DNA from: Symsagittifera roscoffensis
Lineage: Eukaryota; Xenacoelomorpha; Acoela; Convolutidae
Assembly (NCBI RefSeq): GCF_963678635.1
Contig: NC_087071.1
Span: forward strand, 30,430,141 to 30,494,140
Reading direction: 5' to 3'
Length of the DNA stretch: 64,000 nt
Shown here: in pieces, positions 12,201 through 53,311 of the stretch
Layout: every line of letters starts with the position of its first letter
Position numbering within the stretch: position 1 is the stretch's first letter
Notes under the pieces: generated by a model
Told to the model about the DNA's origin: nothing
What the model saw: only the letters and a program-made list of their open reading frames with translations
The model's database searches: none
Program-made: the position numbers and the translations under genes

Positions 12201-15200
12201 GAGACCGTTTTTAAATTTTCCGATCACATTTCTCATCGAACCCAACCCCCAGGAAAAACTAGCTCATCCAATTCTTTTACAAAAGTCGAGGACCAACTGC
12301 TTTGGTTTTAAGAAGAAATACTGACTTGACGTGTCTTGATCGACATACCGCAGATTTGATGCACTTGAGAGCGTTTCTAAAATTTACGATCATGTTTCTC
12401 CTCAAATACACTCGCCAGGAAAAACAAATTGAACTAATTATTCAGCACAAAGATGGCCGATTCCATAAACAGAAAGCACCAATTCAGAAAATACTGCTGA
12501 ATTGATGCTTTGAGAGAACTTCTATTTCTTTTTAAAATCGGATTTCACCTCGAATCCAATCCTCATGAAAAATTACCCTGTCAAATTATCTCCCAAAAAA
12601 TAAGCGCCATTTGCAACCATTTCAGAACATATTGCTTACTGATGCGTCTTGTTTGAAAAAGCAATGTTTTGACGCACTTGAGAGTCTTTCTGATTTTTTA
12701 GATCACAGTTCTTCTCAGAAAATCCAATCGTCACGAGGAGCTAGCTTATCCATTTCTGTCACGAAAATTGGTTTCAAGAAATACTGCTGACTTCATGCAG
12801 CTTGTTTGAAACACAACTAAGTTTTTTGACTTTCAAACTTTTTGGATCCAATTTTTCATCGAATCCAATTGCCAGAAAATTTAAATTTGTACAAATTTCT
12901 CACAAAAAATGAGGGCAAATTGCTTCGTGTTTGAGAAATATCGTTTATTTGATTCGGAGTGCTTAAAAAACCGATCACTTGATGCACTGAGAGTATTTCT
13001 TAAATTCAAATCAGAGTTCTCCTCAAAACCAATCGCCTGAAAAAAAAAATTAGCTTACCTAGTTCTCTCACGAAAAGCGAGGACGATTGCATTGATGTCA
13101 AGAAATACTGCTGGCTTTAGGCACCCTACTTGAAATACCACTTTGCTGATGCCCTTGAGAGTTTTTCTTAAATTTTTGATCACAGTTCTCGAAACCAATC
13201 GCCAGAAAGACCAGCTGACCCAATCTTTCACAAAAAGGGAGCACCAACTGCTTCGGAGCAAGAAATTCTGCTCCTTGCTTGAAATAACGCTGAGCTGATG
13301 CGCTGGAAGGTTTTCTACTTTTGTGGATCAAAGATGGTCAATTGCATAAGACTCAGGAAACACCGCTAACTTGATGCGACTTTTTTGAAATACCGCTGAC
13401 TTTAAGAGAACTTAGACTTTGTTCGATCAGATTTTCCTCGATTCCACCTGCCAGAAAAAAAATTAGCTTTTACGTTCCTCTCATAGAAAGCGAGGACTAA
13501 CTGCATTGGATTCAAGAAATACTGCCTACTTGATGCGAATTGTTTGAAATACCGCTGAGCCAATGCAGCCAAGAGCTTTTTCTAAGTTTTCGGATCACCG
13601 TTCATCTCGAAACTAATCGCCAGGAAACTTTCGTTCGCTGATTTCTCACACAAAAATTGTGGGCGACCAACTGCATTGGTTTTGAGAAATACTAGCTACT
13701 TGATGCTGATTTTTCATACACCGCTGAATTGGTACACTTGCGAGTTTTTATGATCCTTAGGATCACAGTTCTCCTCACATCCAGTTCTCAGGATTACAGT
13801 TCTCCTCGCGACGCGAGACACTAGCGCATCCATCTCTCTTACAAAAAGCGAGGATCAACTGCATTGGATTCACAAAAAACAGCAGGTTTGATGCAGCTTG
13901 TGTGAAATACGCTGATTTGATGGTCTTGAATTTAATTCTATTGTTTTGCATTACACTTCTCTCCAAATCTAATTGCATGGAAAACTAGCTTATCCAAATT
14001 TCTCGCCGCTAAAAGAAAGGACCAACTGCAATAAATTTAAGAAAAAATTTTGACTTGATGAGTGAGTATTTTGCTGATTTGATAACCTTGAGATTGTTTC
14101 TAAATTAACCAATTACAATTTTTTTCATATCTAATTGCCAGAAAATACATGTTCGTCTCAATCGCTCGCAAAAAACGAGAGCAAACTGCATTGGTTTCCA
14201 GAAATATCTCTTACTTGATGCTGGAGGTTTTAAAAACCGCTGTCTTGCATTTGAGAGTATTTTTATAGTTTGGATCGCAATTCTCTTCGACTCCAATCGC
14301 CATGAGAACCTTGCTCATCCATTTCCCTACGCAAAATGCGAGAACTAACTGCTTCGGATTCAAAAATTACTGCTGATTTGATGTGGCTGATTTCAAATGG
14401 ACTTGAAAGTCTTCTTTTTTTCTCGGATCTCAGCTCTCCTCGAATCGAATCGCTGGGAATCATTAGCTTATCCTATTCTCTAACAAAAGGTTGAAAGCAT
14501 TTCCATTGGATTCAAAAAATACTGTTGACTTGATGAATGAGGTTTGAAATATCGCTGATTTGTTGCACTTGAGAGTTTTTCTAACTTTTTCAATCACAGT
14601 TCTCCTGAAATCAACAATTGTGGGTTCGAAAAAAATCGCTCATCCCATCGGAATTTCAAAAAACTGCTGTCTTGATGCATCTTTATTATTTCAAATTACA
14701 TTTTGCCTCAAATCCAACTGCCACGAAAATAAGTTTACTCAATTTTCTCAACAAAAAAGGGACCAATTGCATTGGAGTCAACAAATACTGCTGGATTGAT
14801 TGGGCTTGTTTGAATAACGGCTGACTTGATGCACTTGAGAAAATGTATGTTTTTTTTCTGGTCTTAACTATCTTCGAAACCAATCGCCAGGAAAAATTAG
14901 TTGATCCCATTTTCTCACAAGTGAAGACTAAGTTTTTTTGACGAAGAAAATACTACTGACATGATGCGTGAAGTTGAGATATCGCTGGTTTGATGCATGA
15001 ACAATTGCATTGATTCCAAAAAAAAACTGTTAACTGGATGTGTTAGGTTTGAAGTACCGCTGATTTGGTGCACTTGAAAGAGATATGGTGCATTTTTTCA
15101 ATGACAATTTTCTTCATATCTAACTGCCTGAAAACAAATAGTTCGTCCTATTCTCTCACATAAATTCAGAGCAAACTGCATTGGGCTCGGCTTAAGAATT

Positions 15201-15330
15201 ACGGCTAACTGATGATGTTTGTTTGAAAAATTGCTGTCTTGATAAACTTCTCGAGTCCAATCGTCAGGAGAAACTAGCTCATCTAACTTTCTCGCAAAAA
15301 AAACGCCGCTTTGTTTCACGATATCTGTTT

Positions 15331-18109
15331 TCCAAAAACTGTCGTTCCTCGACTTGAGTGACTAAATTTCACTTCAGCAAGAATTCGAGGCTGCATAAAA
15401 AAGTCAAGATGAAACACCACAACAGAAGATTATGATCATTGTTTAACTATAGTGAAAAAATAATTTTATGAAATGCTGGTACAGTAGTTTTAAAGTTAGA
15501 ACGATTTTGATTGGGTTCAGTTTAACATCAAGTTTTGATTTAAAAAAAGTTTCTGATCAATTGGTTGAGTGGAGTCATAGATTCACGCATCAATTTTACA
15601 GTCGACACTGTTCAGTTATCAACTTTTTCATGCTGTCGAAAGATCTCTGATCACATTTCTCTCACCTCTAGGGAGTCAGAAAGAAATGATCCGAAAAATT
15701 CTCTGTCACGCAAAAAGAAACGGAGTTTTTTATATGTATATATATTTTTTGCCTTTGTTTCTCTAAATTGGTCGCAACAATCTGTGCTACTTGCCCATCA
15801 TGCAATTACCTTCGTTTTCCAAACTTTTGTTTTCAACTCCGAAATAAATTTTTTAAATAAAGCAAAAAAATAAGATTGAAAATTTTCAAATCAAATGCTC
15901 AAGAAGTATAAAAATGATTTAGATTTTTTTGATTTTGTAAGCTAACTAGATTTTTTCGTGCGTATCATACAGTATAACTGGACAACCTATTTTCTTATTC
16001 ATTTTACAAACAAATACACTTCATGTTCAAGTTCTGGACATAGCTGAGACTTTTACTTTTTTGGCCAAAGACTGCTCATGGTTCCAAACGGAAACTCGAG
16101 TAAACATATGCGCAATTAATTTGTGTTAGTTGCAAAAGAGATGTCCCGCACTGAATTGTCATGGATAGTAATCGATTAGTTGGATTTTTCAGACTGCCTC
16201 TCTAAATTGCGACAACAATCTTTGATTAGAATGGATAATAAAGTTAAAGTTTTTTGAAAAAGGAATCCAATGTTAATCAATTATAGATGATTTTTCAACT
16301 AAATTTTTTGGAAAGAAACATAATCCATTTTAATCGTTTATAATGGATTATAACCAAATTTAGTTTTTTTGTGTAATACTTTTATTTGTTCATAATGACT
16401 TTAAACTCAAGTTAGTTAATAATTTTGAAATTTTAATTGCTGAGTACTACAAAAGATTCATATGTGGTAATATTTAATATTCAAAGATTTTTGCTAATCT
16501 AAGATTTTTTTTGTTTTCAAAAAAATGATTCATTTTAATCAGGTGAGATGCCGTTATTTTCAAAAAATGGCCATTTTCTTCAAAACCTGAAACTCACTGT
16601 CTCAAAAAGTTCAGCTAAAAAAATTCTATAAATAATCTTAAAGTTTATGTTTCACGTGTTAAAAGCTAAAAAGCAACAGTTATAACTAGGTTTAGATTTT
16701 TTGTTTCCTAATTGCCATTTTTTGTAAAAATCTTTGACAGTATGTCAAACAGTTTTGTTTCTTCCAATTTCAGATGCAACGAAAATCGAAAATTAATGTT
16801 TTTTTTCCGTTTCTTTCTAGTCCCAAAACATTGTGATGAAAATTTTGTACTTTTTTCAATTATCCTTTATAGCTTGAAAGAAAAACTTTTGCGGGGCGAT
16901 TTTCTTAGAAAGCAATTTGGGTTTTCTCCAAAAACCCACGATGCTTTTATGATATTTTTCCGCTTGATCGCAACCCGTGATAATCTTTCAAAAAAAATTG
17001 ACTTAAGAGGAGATAACGAAGCAAGTAACGCCCAGCTATATGATTGAAAACTAGAAAAGCTTTTTTCTGTTTTGCGAGGAAAGTAACAAAGTTAATGTGC
17101 CTGAGTGGTTTTTTACTTCTCAATGAAAACTTCGACATTTGAACCAGCATCTTGGCTAAAATTTTTATACAGTTTGAAAGATAAATTTTTTGCTTTAAGC
17201 TCAATTTCAGAAACAAACTAAAGCTATTACCATTTTTTGTTAATTTTTGGGGCTTTGAAAATGTCAAATTGGCCAAACTGTGAATGTCAGAGCCCAAAAT
17301 GTTCCAATTTTTATAAACCCGTACAGCACATTGATAGAACTTTCATTGAAAATGAGCGTAGCCAATTGATTCTAATATTGCGTTAATTGATCAAAACATT
17401 GAGTAAAAGATATTTTAGGTTCTTTGAGTGAAAGGGAAGATTCGAACGAAAAAATTTGAAGAAGCTATCAAACAACTATATTAGATTTGTTAACTAAAGA
17501 AAAGGAACATTCAGGTTTTTGATATTAGAGTTTTTTGTGTAATTTTCTCATCTGCTAACGTGAGCATGAAAAGAATTCAGCATGCGTTTTTTGGAAAAAA
17601 AAATCTGCCCCGTAAAGATCTTGGACGTGTTTTAATTGAAGCAACGAAGATGAATTCTGTAAATTGTTACATTTCAAGTCAAAAGAGAAATTAGAGAATA
17701 GCCAAACTTTGAAATTGCTGATAAAAGTTTTTTCACTATATAACCAATTCCACGAGGCAAAGCAGGCTAAGGCACCATTAATGTTTTAAGGGGACTTTAT
17801 GTTTCTCAAAAAATCTGAAACTGAATCTGAATCTGGAGTGGTATAATTTTGAAGCTCATTCAGCCTTAGTTTGAATTGAGGAGATCTGTTATGAAAAAAT
17901 GTGTCTGCAAGATTTCAATCAGGTAAATTCATTGGTACGTGGAAGAGAAAGTGTCACTCATTATCTGATTTTACGTTTCAGTTCAGTAATTAGTTATTTT
18001 GTTTTCAATTTGATGTTTGAAAAATTGGTGAAATTGGTTATCTAAAATTCATGCTAGTTATGAAAACAAGTTTAGTCTTTTTGCTGATTAGTTACGACTA
18101 TTTTCAGTA
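15331..18109. other. Intergenic AT-rich sequence
   Basis: No gene was recognised. The inverted partial copy of the dispersed repeat family (CTGTGCTACTTGC) is near 15781. A related CTCTAAATTG...CAACAATCT segment occurs twice (about 15757-15782 and 16200-16222). ORFs of 100-116 codons at 16712-17047 (+) and 16947-17297 (-) overlap each other antiparallel and look like AT-rich noise. Confidence 0.4.
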
Positions 18110-18262
18110 GCAGATTTAAAGGGGGGAGGACGCCTTTGTTTTTAGGGATTCGACCCCCTGACTACTCAAAAGGTTCACCTTTGGTACTATTTTAAGACCT
18201 TCCATTTTTGGTTGATTGACCTTAAAATTTTTCTAAAACCGCCTCTGGCGCCAATATATACT
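18110..18262. mobile_element. Truncated hAT-type MITE copy, inverted relative to 24180-24519
   Basis: Reading from CAGATTTAAAGGGGGGAGGA, this follows the reverse complement of the 24180-24519 element over about 150 bp: GGGATTCGACCCCCTG, the CAAA-GGTTCACC-TTTG-TACT block, GACCTTAAAATTTTTCTAAA and GGCGCCAATATATACT. Similarity then stops abruptly, so the other half is lost. The terminal repeat is eroded. Confidence 0.75.
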
Positions 18263-18993
18263 ATAACTATGCTCAAACTGTAAGCAGAAAGTCAATTGAC
18301 TCAAATTTATGCTTAGACATTGGCATCTACTATAGGGCCTTCTAGCCCAGGTAGTTTCAGTCGAACAGCTTCACGAGTTCGACGCGCTCCAGTTGAGTCA
18401 TGAAGGACAAACCTCGACAAACATGATCGAACTCACGACAAAAGTTCACCCCGCTTTTTCCTTAAATCCTTTTTCCTCGGTACTTGAGAACTAAGTTTGA
18501 TAAATGATCAATTAGAATCTACGTATTAAGAGATTTGCATTAGCAACTTAATCGGTTTTGAAACATGAAAAACTACATCTCATTTAAATCAGATTGAGCA
18601 AGAGCAAAATAAATCTAAAATTTATAACAAAAGCTGAGAAATGAATACAAAAATTATTACTAATTTAAAGCCCGATAACCAAAAATCTCTGAAACTGTTT
18701 TTATGAAAACGTTTTCAGGTAGAAATGGCAGTAAAATTTAAATAACGATCAATGAATAATAACTTGTAGTTTGAAGCAGAAAATCAGTTTTGGGTAATAT
18801 AAGTTGTAGTACACATTGATAGAAAAAGTTTTTTGAATAGAGAAAATTTGAGAAATTTAAATAGATTTAGCACCATTTGTATTTGGTAGTCGCCCGTTAC
18901 CATATAAGGTAGGTCGACCAGTGTCAGTTTCGAACGGCGTGATCTGATTGGATAATAAATCACGCTTTCTGATTGGTCGGATTGGATTTGGAA
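18263..18993 (-). other. Presumed 3' UTR and downstream flank of Meis/hth
   Basis: This sequence follows the stop codon on the minus strand. No AATAAA in the sense orientation could be assigned with confidence, so the transcript end is unknown. A second frame of exon 13 remains open toward about 18860 but has no supporting similarity. Confidence 0.35.
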
Positions 18994-46835
<27,842 letters not shown>

Positions 46836-48147
46836 CGCTCGTGATTACCTTCGACAGATTCGAGACAGTTTTGACAAATTGTAACAACAGAAAGTAAAGA
46901 ATTTCTGTCAAAAAATCTCTTTTCAAAATCTCCAACTGTCTAACTATACTCCAATACTATCCGAGTACTAACTTGCCAATCTCGATATCCAAAAAATAAC
47001 CAATAGAAATCAAAGGATTTTTTTTACAAAAGAGTACAATTTTTTTTAAATTTGCAAACGCAGGCCGACTTTTTTCAGAAGTAAGTTTGATTAATTTCAG
47101 GTAAAGTAAAAAGTGCTCTGGGGTGAAGTATAGTATAGTAATAGAAGGAATCCGCCCTAAGCTAACAAAGAGAAAAGGTCTGCTTTATTTTCATTCATTG
47201 AATTGAATTGAATTTGATTGCTCAGAATAGTCGAATCAATCGAATGGTCCGTCCCGTCTATATCTAGACTTTTACAATTCATTCAGTCAAGATAGTAACA
47301 GATTTGGTCAGTTTTGATTGGACAATTCGGATTCTTTTGTCAAACAGTGTCGGTGCAATTTGATTGGCTCAATATAGTCTGGACATTTATACGTCTGTTA
47401 TCTAAAGTGTATTGATTTGCTCTTTTAAGTCCAGATATTTGTTGGACCGGCTATCCAAATATAAGTAAACACCCTTTATCATTTATAAGGTTCCGATCCA
47501 TAATCAGGTCTTCAACTAGGATCAGGTTTTCAAATCTTGAGTCTTTGAAGGTGTCGATTTATGTTTATTGGCTATTCGGTTTATGGTTGTTTGGCGTATA
47601 TAGGGCTCTTACACTTCAATATCTTGTAAAACAAATTTGGCCTTAAAGTTTTGAAATTAATTTTGGACAACTACAGCTAATCTTCAGCCAATAAAGGTCA
47701 AAACGTCGAAAGGTGTCATATATTATTGGGCCATTTTTAAAAAACGATGAGAACAAAAATTCGGCCAATTAGAAAAAAAGGTTGAAATCCATGAACTTTT
47801 TTTGCACAATTGTCAATGAAATAAAATGTTTCAATTAGATTTAATTTTGACATCTACCCAAATAGTAACTAATCTTAGATCAGTTCCTATTTTGTGCAGA
47901 TATCAAACTTTCAAGTCTACATAAGCTGGTAAAAATGTCAGCGCAGCTCGTTGTTAATAGAAAGCTAACTTCAACCAAGTATGTGCTTTAATTTTTGTCA
48001 GAAGTACTATTGGATCCTTTTGTATCTATCAAACGTTTATTTTTCATTTTTTTTTTCGTTCAGCAAACTAAGTTTACCAGTTTTTTGCAAAATAAAATAT
48101 GAATCTGTTCACAAAATTTTTTTTTTGCGCATTTTCTTGAAGCATAT
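46836..48147 (-). promoter_or_regulatory. 5' flank of Meis/hth (5' UTR and putative promoter)
   Basis: Lies upstream of the ATG on the minus strand. Three TTTGATTG motifs occur (47213-47220, 47313-47320 and 47359-47366). Two sit in a longer repeated block: AATTTGATTGCTCAGAATAG at 47211-47230 and AATTTGATTGGCTCAATATAG at 47357-47377. On the sense strand the second gives a CCAAT core. No transcription start or TATA box can be assigned. Confidence 0.35.
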
Positions 48148-49138
48148 ATGTGGGTTACCAAAAATGGCTATCGAACAGTTTCATACTATGAAAAAAAGCT
48201 CATAATACTATTCCATAGACCAGAAAAGTAATATCAAAGTAGCATCATGATAAGCTTTTTTTCCATGCTATGAAATTTTATATAAAAAAAACGTTTTTTG
48301 CCACAGTTTTGAAATAAACAACAAGACTTTTGCCATAATTTTTGACACAAATACTTTATAAAAATAGAAAAAGCACTTTTTTGTGCTATAAAATTGTGCG
48401 ACAGGCTTTTTTCCAACTATGAAAATGAGTGATAAGCATTTTTGCCATAAATGAAAAAATGAAAGATTTTTTTTTTTGAAATTGTGTGTTTCAACCGAAA
48501 CACAATAAGCAAGATTTTGATTTTTCTTTCATAGGAAACCCGGAGTATAACTCACAGTTATCACGCAGATACTGCAGTTGTTAATGTTAGCCATGTAAGT
48601 ATGCGTTATTATTTTCACACAGAATTAATCACCCAAAACGTAACTTTTTGTATATGGCTAGAAAATTTTTAGTTTATAAATTTCACTGGTTGAGACAAAA
48701 GTATTACTTTTTCAACAAGTTAATGTTTATCTTAGAAGATGAACACAAAGAATTGTGTTAAAAACACTTGCGTGTAATTTTTGAATTTTTTGGGTGAAAA
48801 ATTCACCCTGGACTACGTTATAGACACGAAAAAACAAAGTTTGCATGCGATTTTTTTCCATAATATGTGTATTAGAGCTCAGATGCAACTTGCAGCCAAA
48901 AACGGTATTAAAAAAGTTTCACCTCAAACTTTCTTTTTTCATGTGGAAAATTGCATATAACACAGTTTACATATATGAAATTATATGACAGGCATTTTCT
49001 GTTAAAACTTTTTGGATGTCAAAGTTGTTCCCATGTAACCAAAAAACACCAACTTCTTTTGATTGAGTTTTAAACCAATTTAAAAAAATTTTCGAGATTG
49101 TATGCTAGGCAGATTTCTTGAAAGGACTTCAACCCGAG
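48148..49138. mobile_element. Probable diverged second copy of the 977-1914 TIR element
   Basis: The left side TGGGTTACCAAAAATGGCTATC followed by CATACTATGAA aligns with the left end of the first element (GGGTTGACC...AAAATGCTTATCATACAATTCC). The right side ends CAACCCGAGTA, close to CAACCCGGGTA. The interior repeats CATACTATGAA- and TATATGAAATTATATGACAGGCATTTT-like units. Divergence is high, so boundaries are approximate. Confidence 0.35.
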
Positions 49139-52100
49139 TAATCGGGCGAATGAAAGTTTTTGTTATCAAAAATATCAAATACAAAGAGGGTATTTGATTT
49201 TTTTTTTACTTTCTTGCCTCAATTTAATGATGTCAATTCAAAATTAGTTACACAAAACTTTGTTACAATGAAGTTGATAAATCAATTTCTGTAATTTTCC
49301 AAAAAAAAATACTTTCAACAATATGGCAAGTAAATTGAGCCAAAACACTGGACAATCTTTTTGGTTTGTTATATTATTTGGTACTCAATCAAAGAAAAAA
49401 GTGCTCAACTCAAACTGACCGAATCAAATCAATTTTGTCTCAATTTTGAAGGAACTAAAAACTTGTATTCGAAAGATACTTTTTGCAATTGACAAATTGA
49501 AAAAAAAAAATTTTATGCTGAAAAAAATCAATTTGAATTTTTTTGATTTTCTCGACAAAAAATTACCGGCGTTTAACAATCCTCTTCTGTAGTTTTCTAA
49601 AATTTGCATTCGAGTGCTTAAATTTCCGAGTTTTTTCACGTAAACTCACGAAAATTAAAAATTGTTAGGTGAGAATGTTTGATGTCAGTTTAAAATAATT
49701 CGAAAATAAATAACAGTTTTGAGAGCAACCAAACCGATCATTTTTTTTCGAAGAAAACCGAAAAAGGTGGGACAGTTTAATTTAAGATTTGATTCTGCGC
49801 AGCTGTGTTTTGGTTGACCCCGAAAAATTTACGAGATGTTTCAAGATTGTTTTATTCGCTCAAAAACACGAAAAGTCAAAAAACTATTTATTTTTCGTTT
49901 TTCGTCAATAAAAATAGATATAACCGGATAATTCTGTGCAATTTGTACTTCAACAGGTTTTCTTATTTTAGTTTTGCAAAATATTTTAATCGACTCATGA
50001 ACTTAAGTTTTGTACGAGACATTGTTTTGACTTGGTTCATGTTTGACGGTCCGATTACTTATTCAAAGTGAAGTTTTATGATCAAAACTTTTAAAAAAGT
50101 TCATATGACGCTTCAGTAAAAAAAAAATGAACCATTTTTTTGAAAATATAAAAGCTGTTTGGTTCATATGTTTTGAAAAATTTTTTGCTATTTGTTCTAG
50201 TTGACTTTTTTGATTCCGTGCTACAAAAAAAATTATGATAAACAGTTGAAAAAAATTGAAAATTCTGATATTTATTCGAGCTAAAACTTCTTTGTTTTTT
50301 GCCCAAATTTAAATTTAAAAGCCAAAAAAATCCATATACATTTTGGGTTTTAATAACTTTTGTGCTTGACCAATGTTTTGACCTTTGTGGCAAGAATCGA
50401 GGCTTTTTCGACGTTGAGCTGAACTCAAAAAACTTCTCGGCAGAGAAATTTTATAAGCAAAATTGTACTCTCTTGGCTTTGAAAAATGAATTATGTGTCG
50501 TGTTTAGCAGCCGAAAACATAAGTCAACAGTTACCGTTTTTATACAAACCTTTCACTTTTGTTGCCTTGAAGGGCTTAAAAAAATAAGTTTTCCGCGAGT
50601 TTTTTAAATTGGACTTCATTCTAGTTATCATGCGGATAAATTTTTCAAAATTTCAACTGAAAAACAGCCAAAAATTTTTTTGCAGCTCTTCTCAAAAAGT
50701 TTATGTAATGTTCAGTTGCTTAGTTTTCCTGTTTCTTTTTGGAAAAAAAAACGAGTACAAGCAGAGCAATTTTTTTTAATGATGCTCGCCCTTTCTTTTT
50801 TTATTTTATATGTAATCGGTTGAACAAAAACCCTTTGTTTTGAAAAAATGAACGCGACAAGAAAGAGTCACTAGTTTTGATTTGACCATGTTGGTTTTAA
50901 TTTTTGTACTTTGATGATTTACTACGATCGTTGTTTTTTTTGAATTTTATATTAATTTTATATATTTATGAATACAAATAAAGAAATTTATTAAAATTGA
51001 GTTTTCAGGTCGTTGTAATTGCGCAATCGGTAATTTTCGAAACTTTGCTTCCATCTGTCTGTCAAACAACTTGAACCATAGTACTCGACTGTTGCAGTTT
51101 TGTGAGTTGTTTACTTAGACGTTTAGTTTTCTGACCAATGAAACCATTTGCTCGGCATAGTTTAAGAAAAACTAGATATGTGTTCACCGGCTCGCCAAAA
51201 TCGGGGAGGCCTAAATTTTTGAGAAAAAAGACAGCTAATTTGTGCTCAAACTAATAAATTTTTGTATCAGGTTCAGTCAAAAGAGACAAATTAAAATTTT
51301 GGGATATTTTTTGGTTTTAGGTACAAAATAGGAAAAAGCACTTGGATAAATTTTCATTATTGTTTTTTAAATCATTTTCTACGTACAAAAAGAGCAGAAA
51401 AATATTTGCTCGGATTGAGTGATAAATCAAATTAAAAAAAAAACTAAAAACATCTTGGCGTTGATAGAATTCACCTTGAAACTTTCATTTATTTTCCCAG
51501 CAAAAAATGTTTGAAAAAAAAGAAAAAAGAAAAAAAAAGGTTGCTCATTTTTAAATTTTATTGAGCGCAACGTTTGTTTTGATTGTCCTGGGTCAAGTTT
51601 ATTCGTTTAAAGTCCTGAAATTGCAGTGAAACGATGATGTATGCTTTTCATTTGGGATCCCACTAAAACTTTTTGCCCAATCCATTTCCAAAATTAAAAA
51701 AAATGAAAATAAATAAAAATCAGTTTTGGTTTAGGTTTTTCGTCTGTGCCTCATCGATGTTTTGATTTTTGTGACGAGAATTGAGACTTCTCGACTTCAT
51801 GCTCAACAAAAAAAAAAGCTTCTCGTTCGCAGATGTTTAGAGCCAAGATTGCAAGTTTTGAGCTCAGTAGGTCAACACATAAGTCGAAAGTCTGGACTCG
51901 GGAGAAGCAGTAACAGTTTTATATAAGTCTTGCTAAGATTTTCACCTTAAAGTTTCTATATACCGGGCGAGCAAATACTTCTTTTTAGGGAAAACCCTTC
52001 TGTGATTTTTGCCCAACGTTCAAAAAATAATTTAAAAACTAAATAAAAAACCTGTTTTTGGTTTAGGTTTTTTGTTTGCTCGAACAGTGTATTTGACTCA

Positions 52101-53311
52101 AAAAAGGTTTTTTTTGGCTGTTATTATTTAACCGCCAAGATTCTTTTTTTGACTTAGGTTACCGCTTTTCTTTGATAGTTATTTTTTATCGTACTAGAAT
52201 GTTTCGAATTTTTTCAAACTATGCTCGTGAGTCAAAATACGTATTCAGATTATGCATCCCAATTTTTTAAATGAAACTTCAATGAACTTAGTACAACAAG
52301 AGTGAATAAAAAAGTTTGTATTTTTTTTAAGTCATTGATTTGATTTCTCTGCTGAAACGCTAGCAGAAACCCATTTACTGCTTGAAAAGTTTGCTAAAAA
52401 CTGTGGACTAATTTTTCTCCTAACAAACATTTTTTTTGGTTATTTTACGATTTTTTGGGAACAAAAACTTGCTGTTATCTTTGTATTTTAAAACAAGGAC
52501 TGGTTCAAGGAGAGAAGACATTTTTACGAGCGGATTTGTATTTTTCGTTTTTATAAAAAGTGTTTTGCGGGTCTCTATCATCACCGAGCAAATATAGTGT
52601 GCAGACAAATTTGGTTTATTAACCTAAATGTTAATTAATCGCTGCCTTTTGCATCGTTTCAGTCTAATTTTGGCCACCCAAACCAATTTTAAAGACAGTC
52701 ATTTTATATGAATTCTTGGTTGTTGTTTTTTTGGAGGCGAAGAATTTACAGAAATTGTCGTAGCAAACCATATTCGCGTGAGAAAAAAGCAGAACGAACG
52801 AAATCCCAAATTAATTATGTCTGCTTGTTTCATCAACTCGATGGTCATTTCATCGGACTAAAATAAGCGCATTTCTATAATCATAAAATAGTGTAAGCCA
52901 AGCGCAACATGCATAAAAAGGGTAATTTATTATAAATTGAGCTCATGGAACCCCATTGATCGCATTGGTTCAAAAATCGGTCTCAATAAGCCTGACACAG
53001 TTAGATAAGGCTCAATATGATTTATTTTTGAACCAGTATCATCAATTGAGTGGTATCAGTTTTTTTGAAGTTTTGAATTTTATCAATTAGGCAGGGTGAG
53101 CTACGCTTACAGTTTTGTAGACAACTCTTAAGGCTCGCATAATTTTTTTAGGATCCGCATAAAAACTAGCATCTTTCAATTAAGAGAACAAATTTGAATT
53201 TAAGTCCGGGGCGGCTTTCTCATAGAGTATTTTCGGATAAGGTACACAGTCTGTTCTTCACGCTATCTTAATTTTGGCCGTATAGGTTCGGGCAACTTCT
53301 AAGTCTTAACC
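49139..53311. other. AT-rich intergenic sequence with old internal duplications
   Basis: No gene was recognised; ORFs are Phe/Lys/Asn-rich noise. Segments at about 50290-50600, 51690-51970 and 52045-52140 resemble each other (TTTGGTTTAGGTTTTT, GATGTTTTGA-TTTGTG-C-AGAAT-GAG, then CTTCTCG and CAACA-TAAGTC). They are consistent with an ancient repeat duplicated about 1.4 kb apart. Confidence 0.4.

Larger units (their letters stand above)
5260..15330. repeat. ~165-bp satellite array, about 10 kb
   Basis: Roughly 60 diverged head-to-tail monomers are present. Each contains, in order, a TCCTC-GAATCCAATCGCCAGG-like block, CTAGCTTATCC, TTTCTCACAAAAAGCGAGGACC, AACTGCATTGGATTCAAG, AAATACTGCTGACTTGATGC, TTGTTTGAAATACCGCTGA and CTTGATGCACTTGAGAG. 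Spacing of the CCAATCGCC block is mostly 162-168 bp (for example near 5601, 5765, 5930 and 6096, then 9485, 9650, 10145, 10310, 10475 and 10641). Copies are strongly diverged with frequent small indels. Many short minus-strand ORFs are simply the same monomer translated. The array ends near 15330 in unique sequence. Confidence 0.92.

Noticed and set aside
5260-15330. Possible CRISPR array or gene family because of regular repeats
   Set aside because: The repeats are contiguous diverged 165-bp satellite monomers with no unique spacers, in an animal genome.
16712-17297. 111- and 116-codon antiparallel ORFs
   Set aside because: Low-complexity Phe/Lys/Leu/Ser composition, overlapping on opposite strands, no domain or splice context.
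49805-50071. 88-codon plus-strand ORF
   Set aside because: Aromatic/Lys/Asn-rich composition typical of AT-rich noise, within a region of old repeats.
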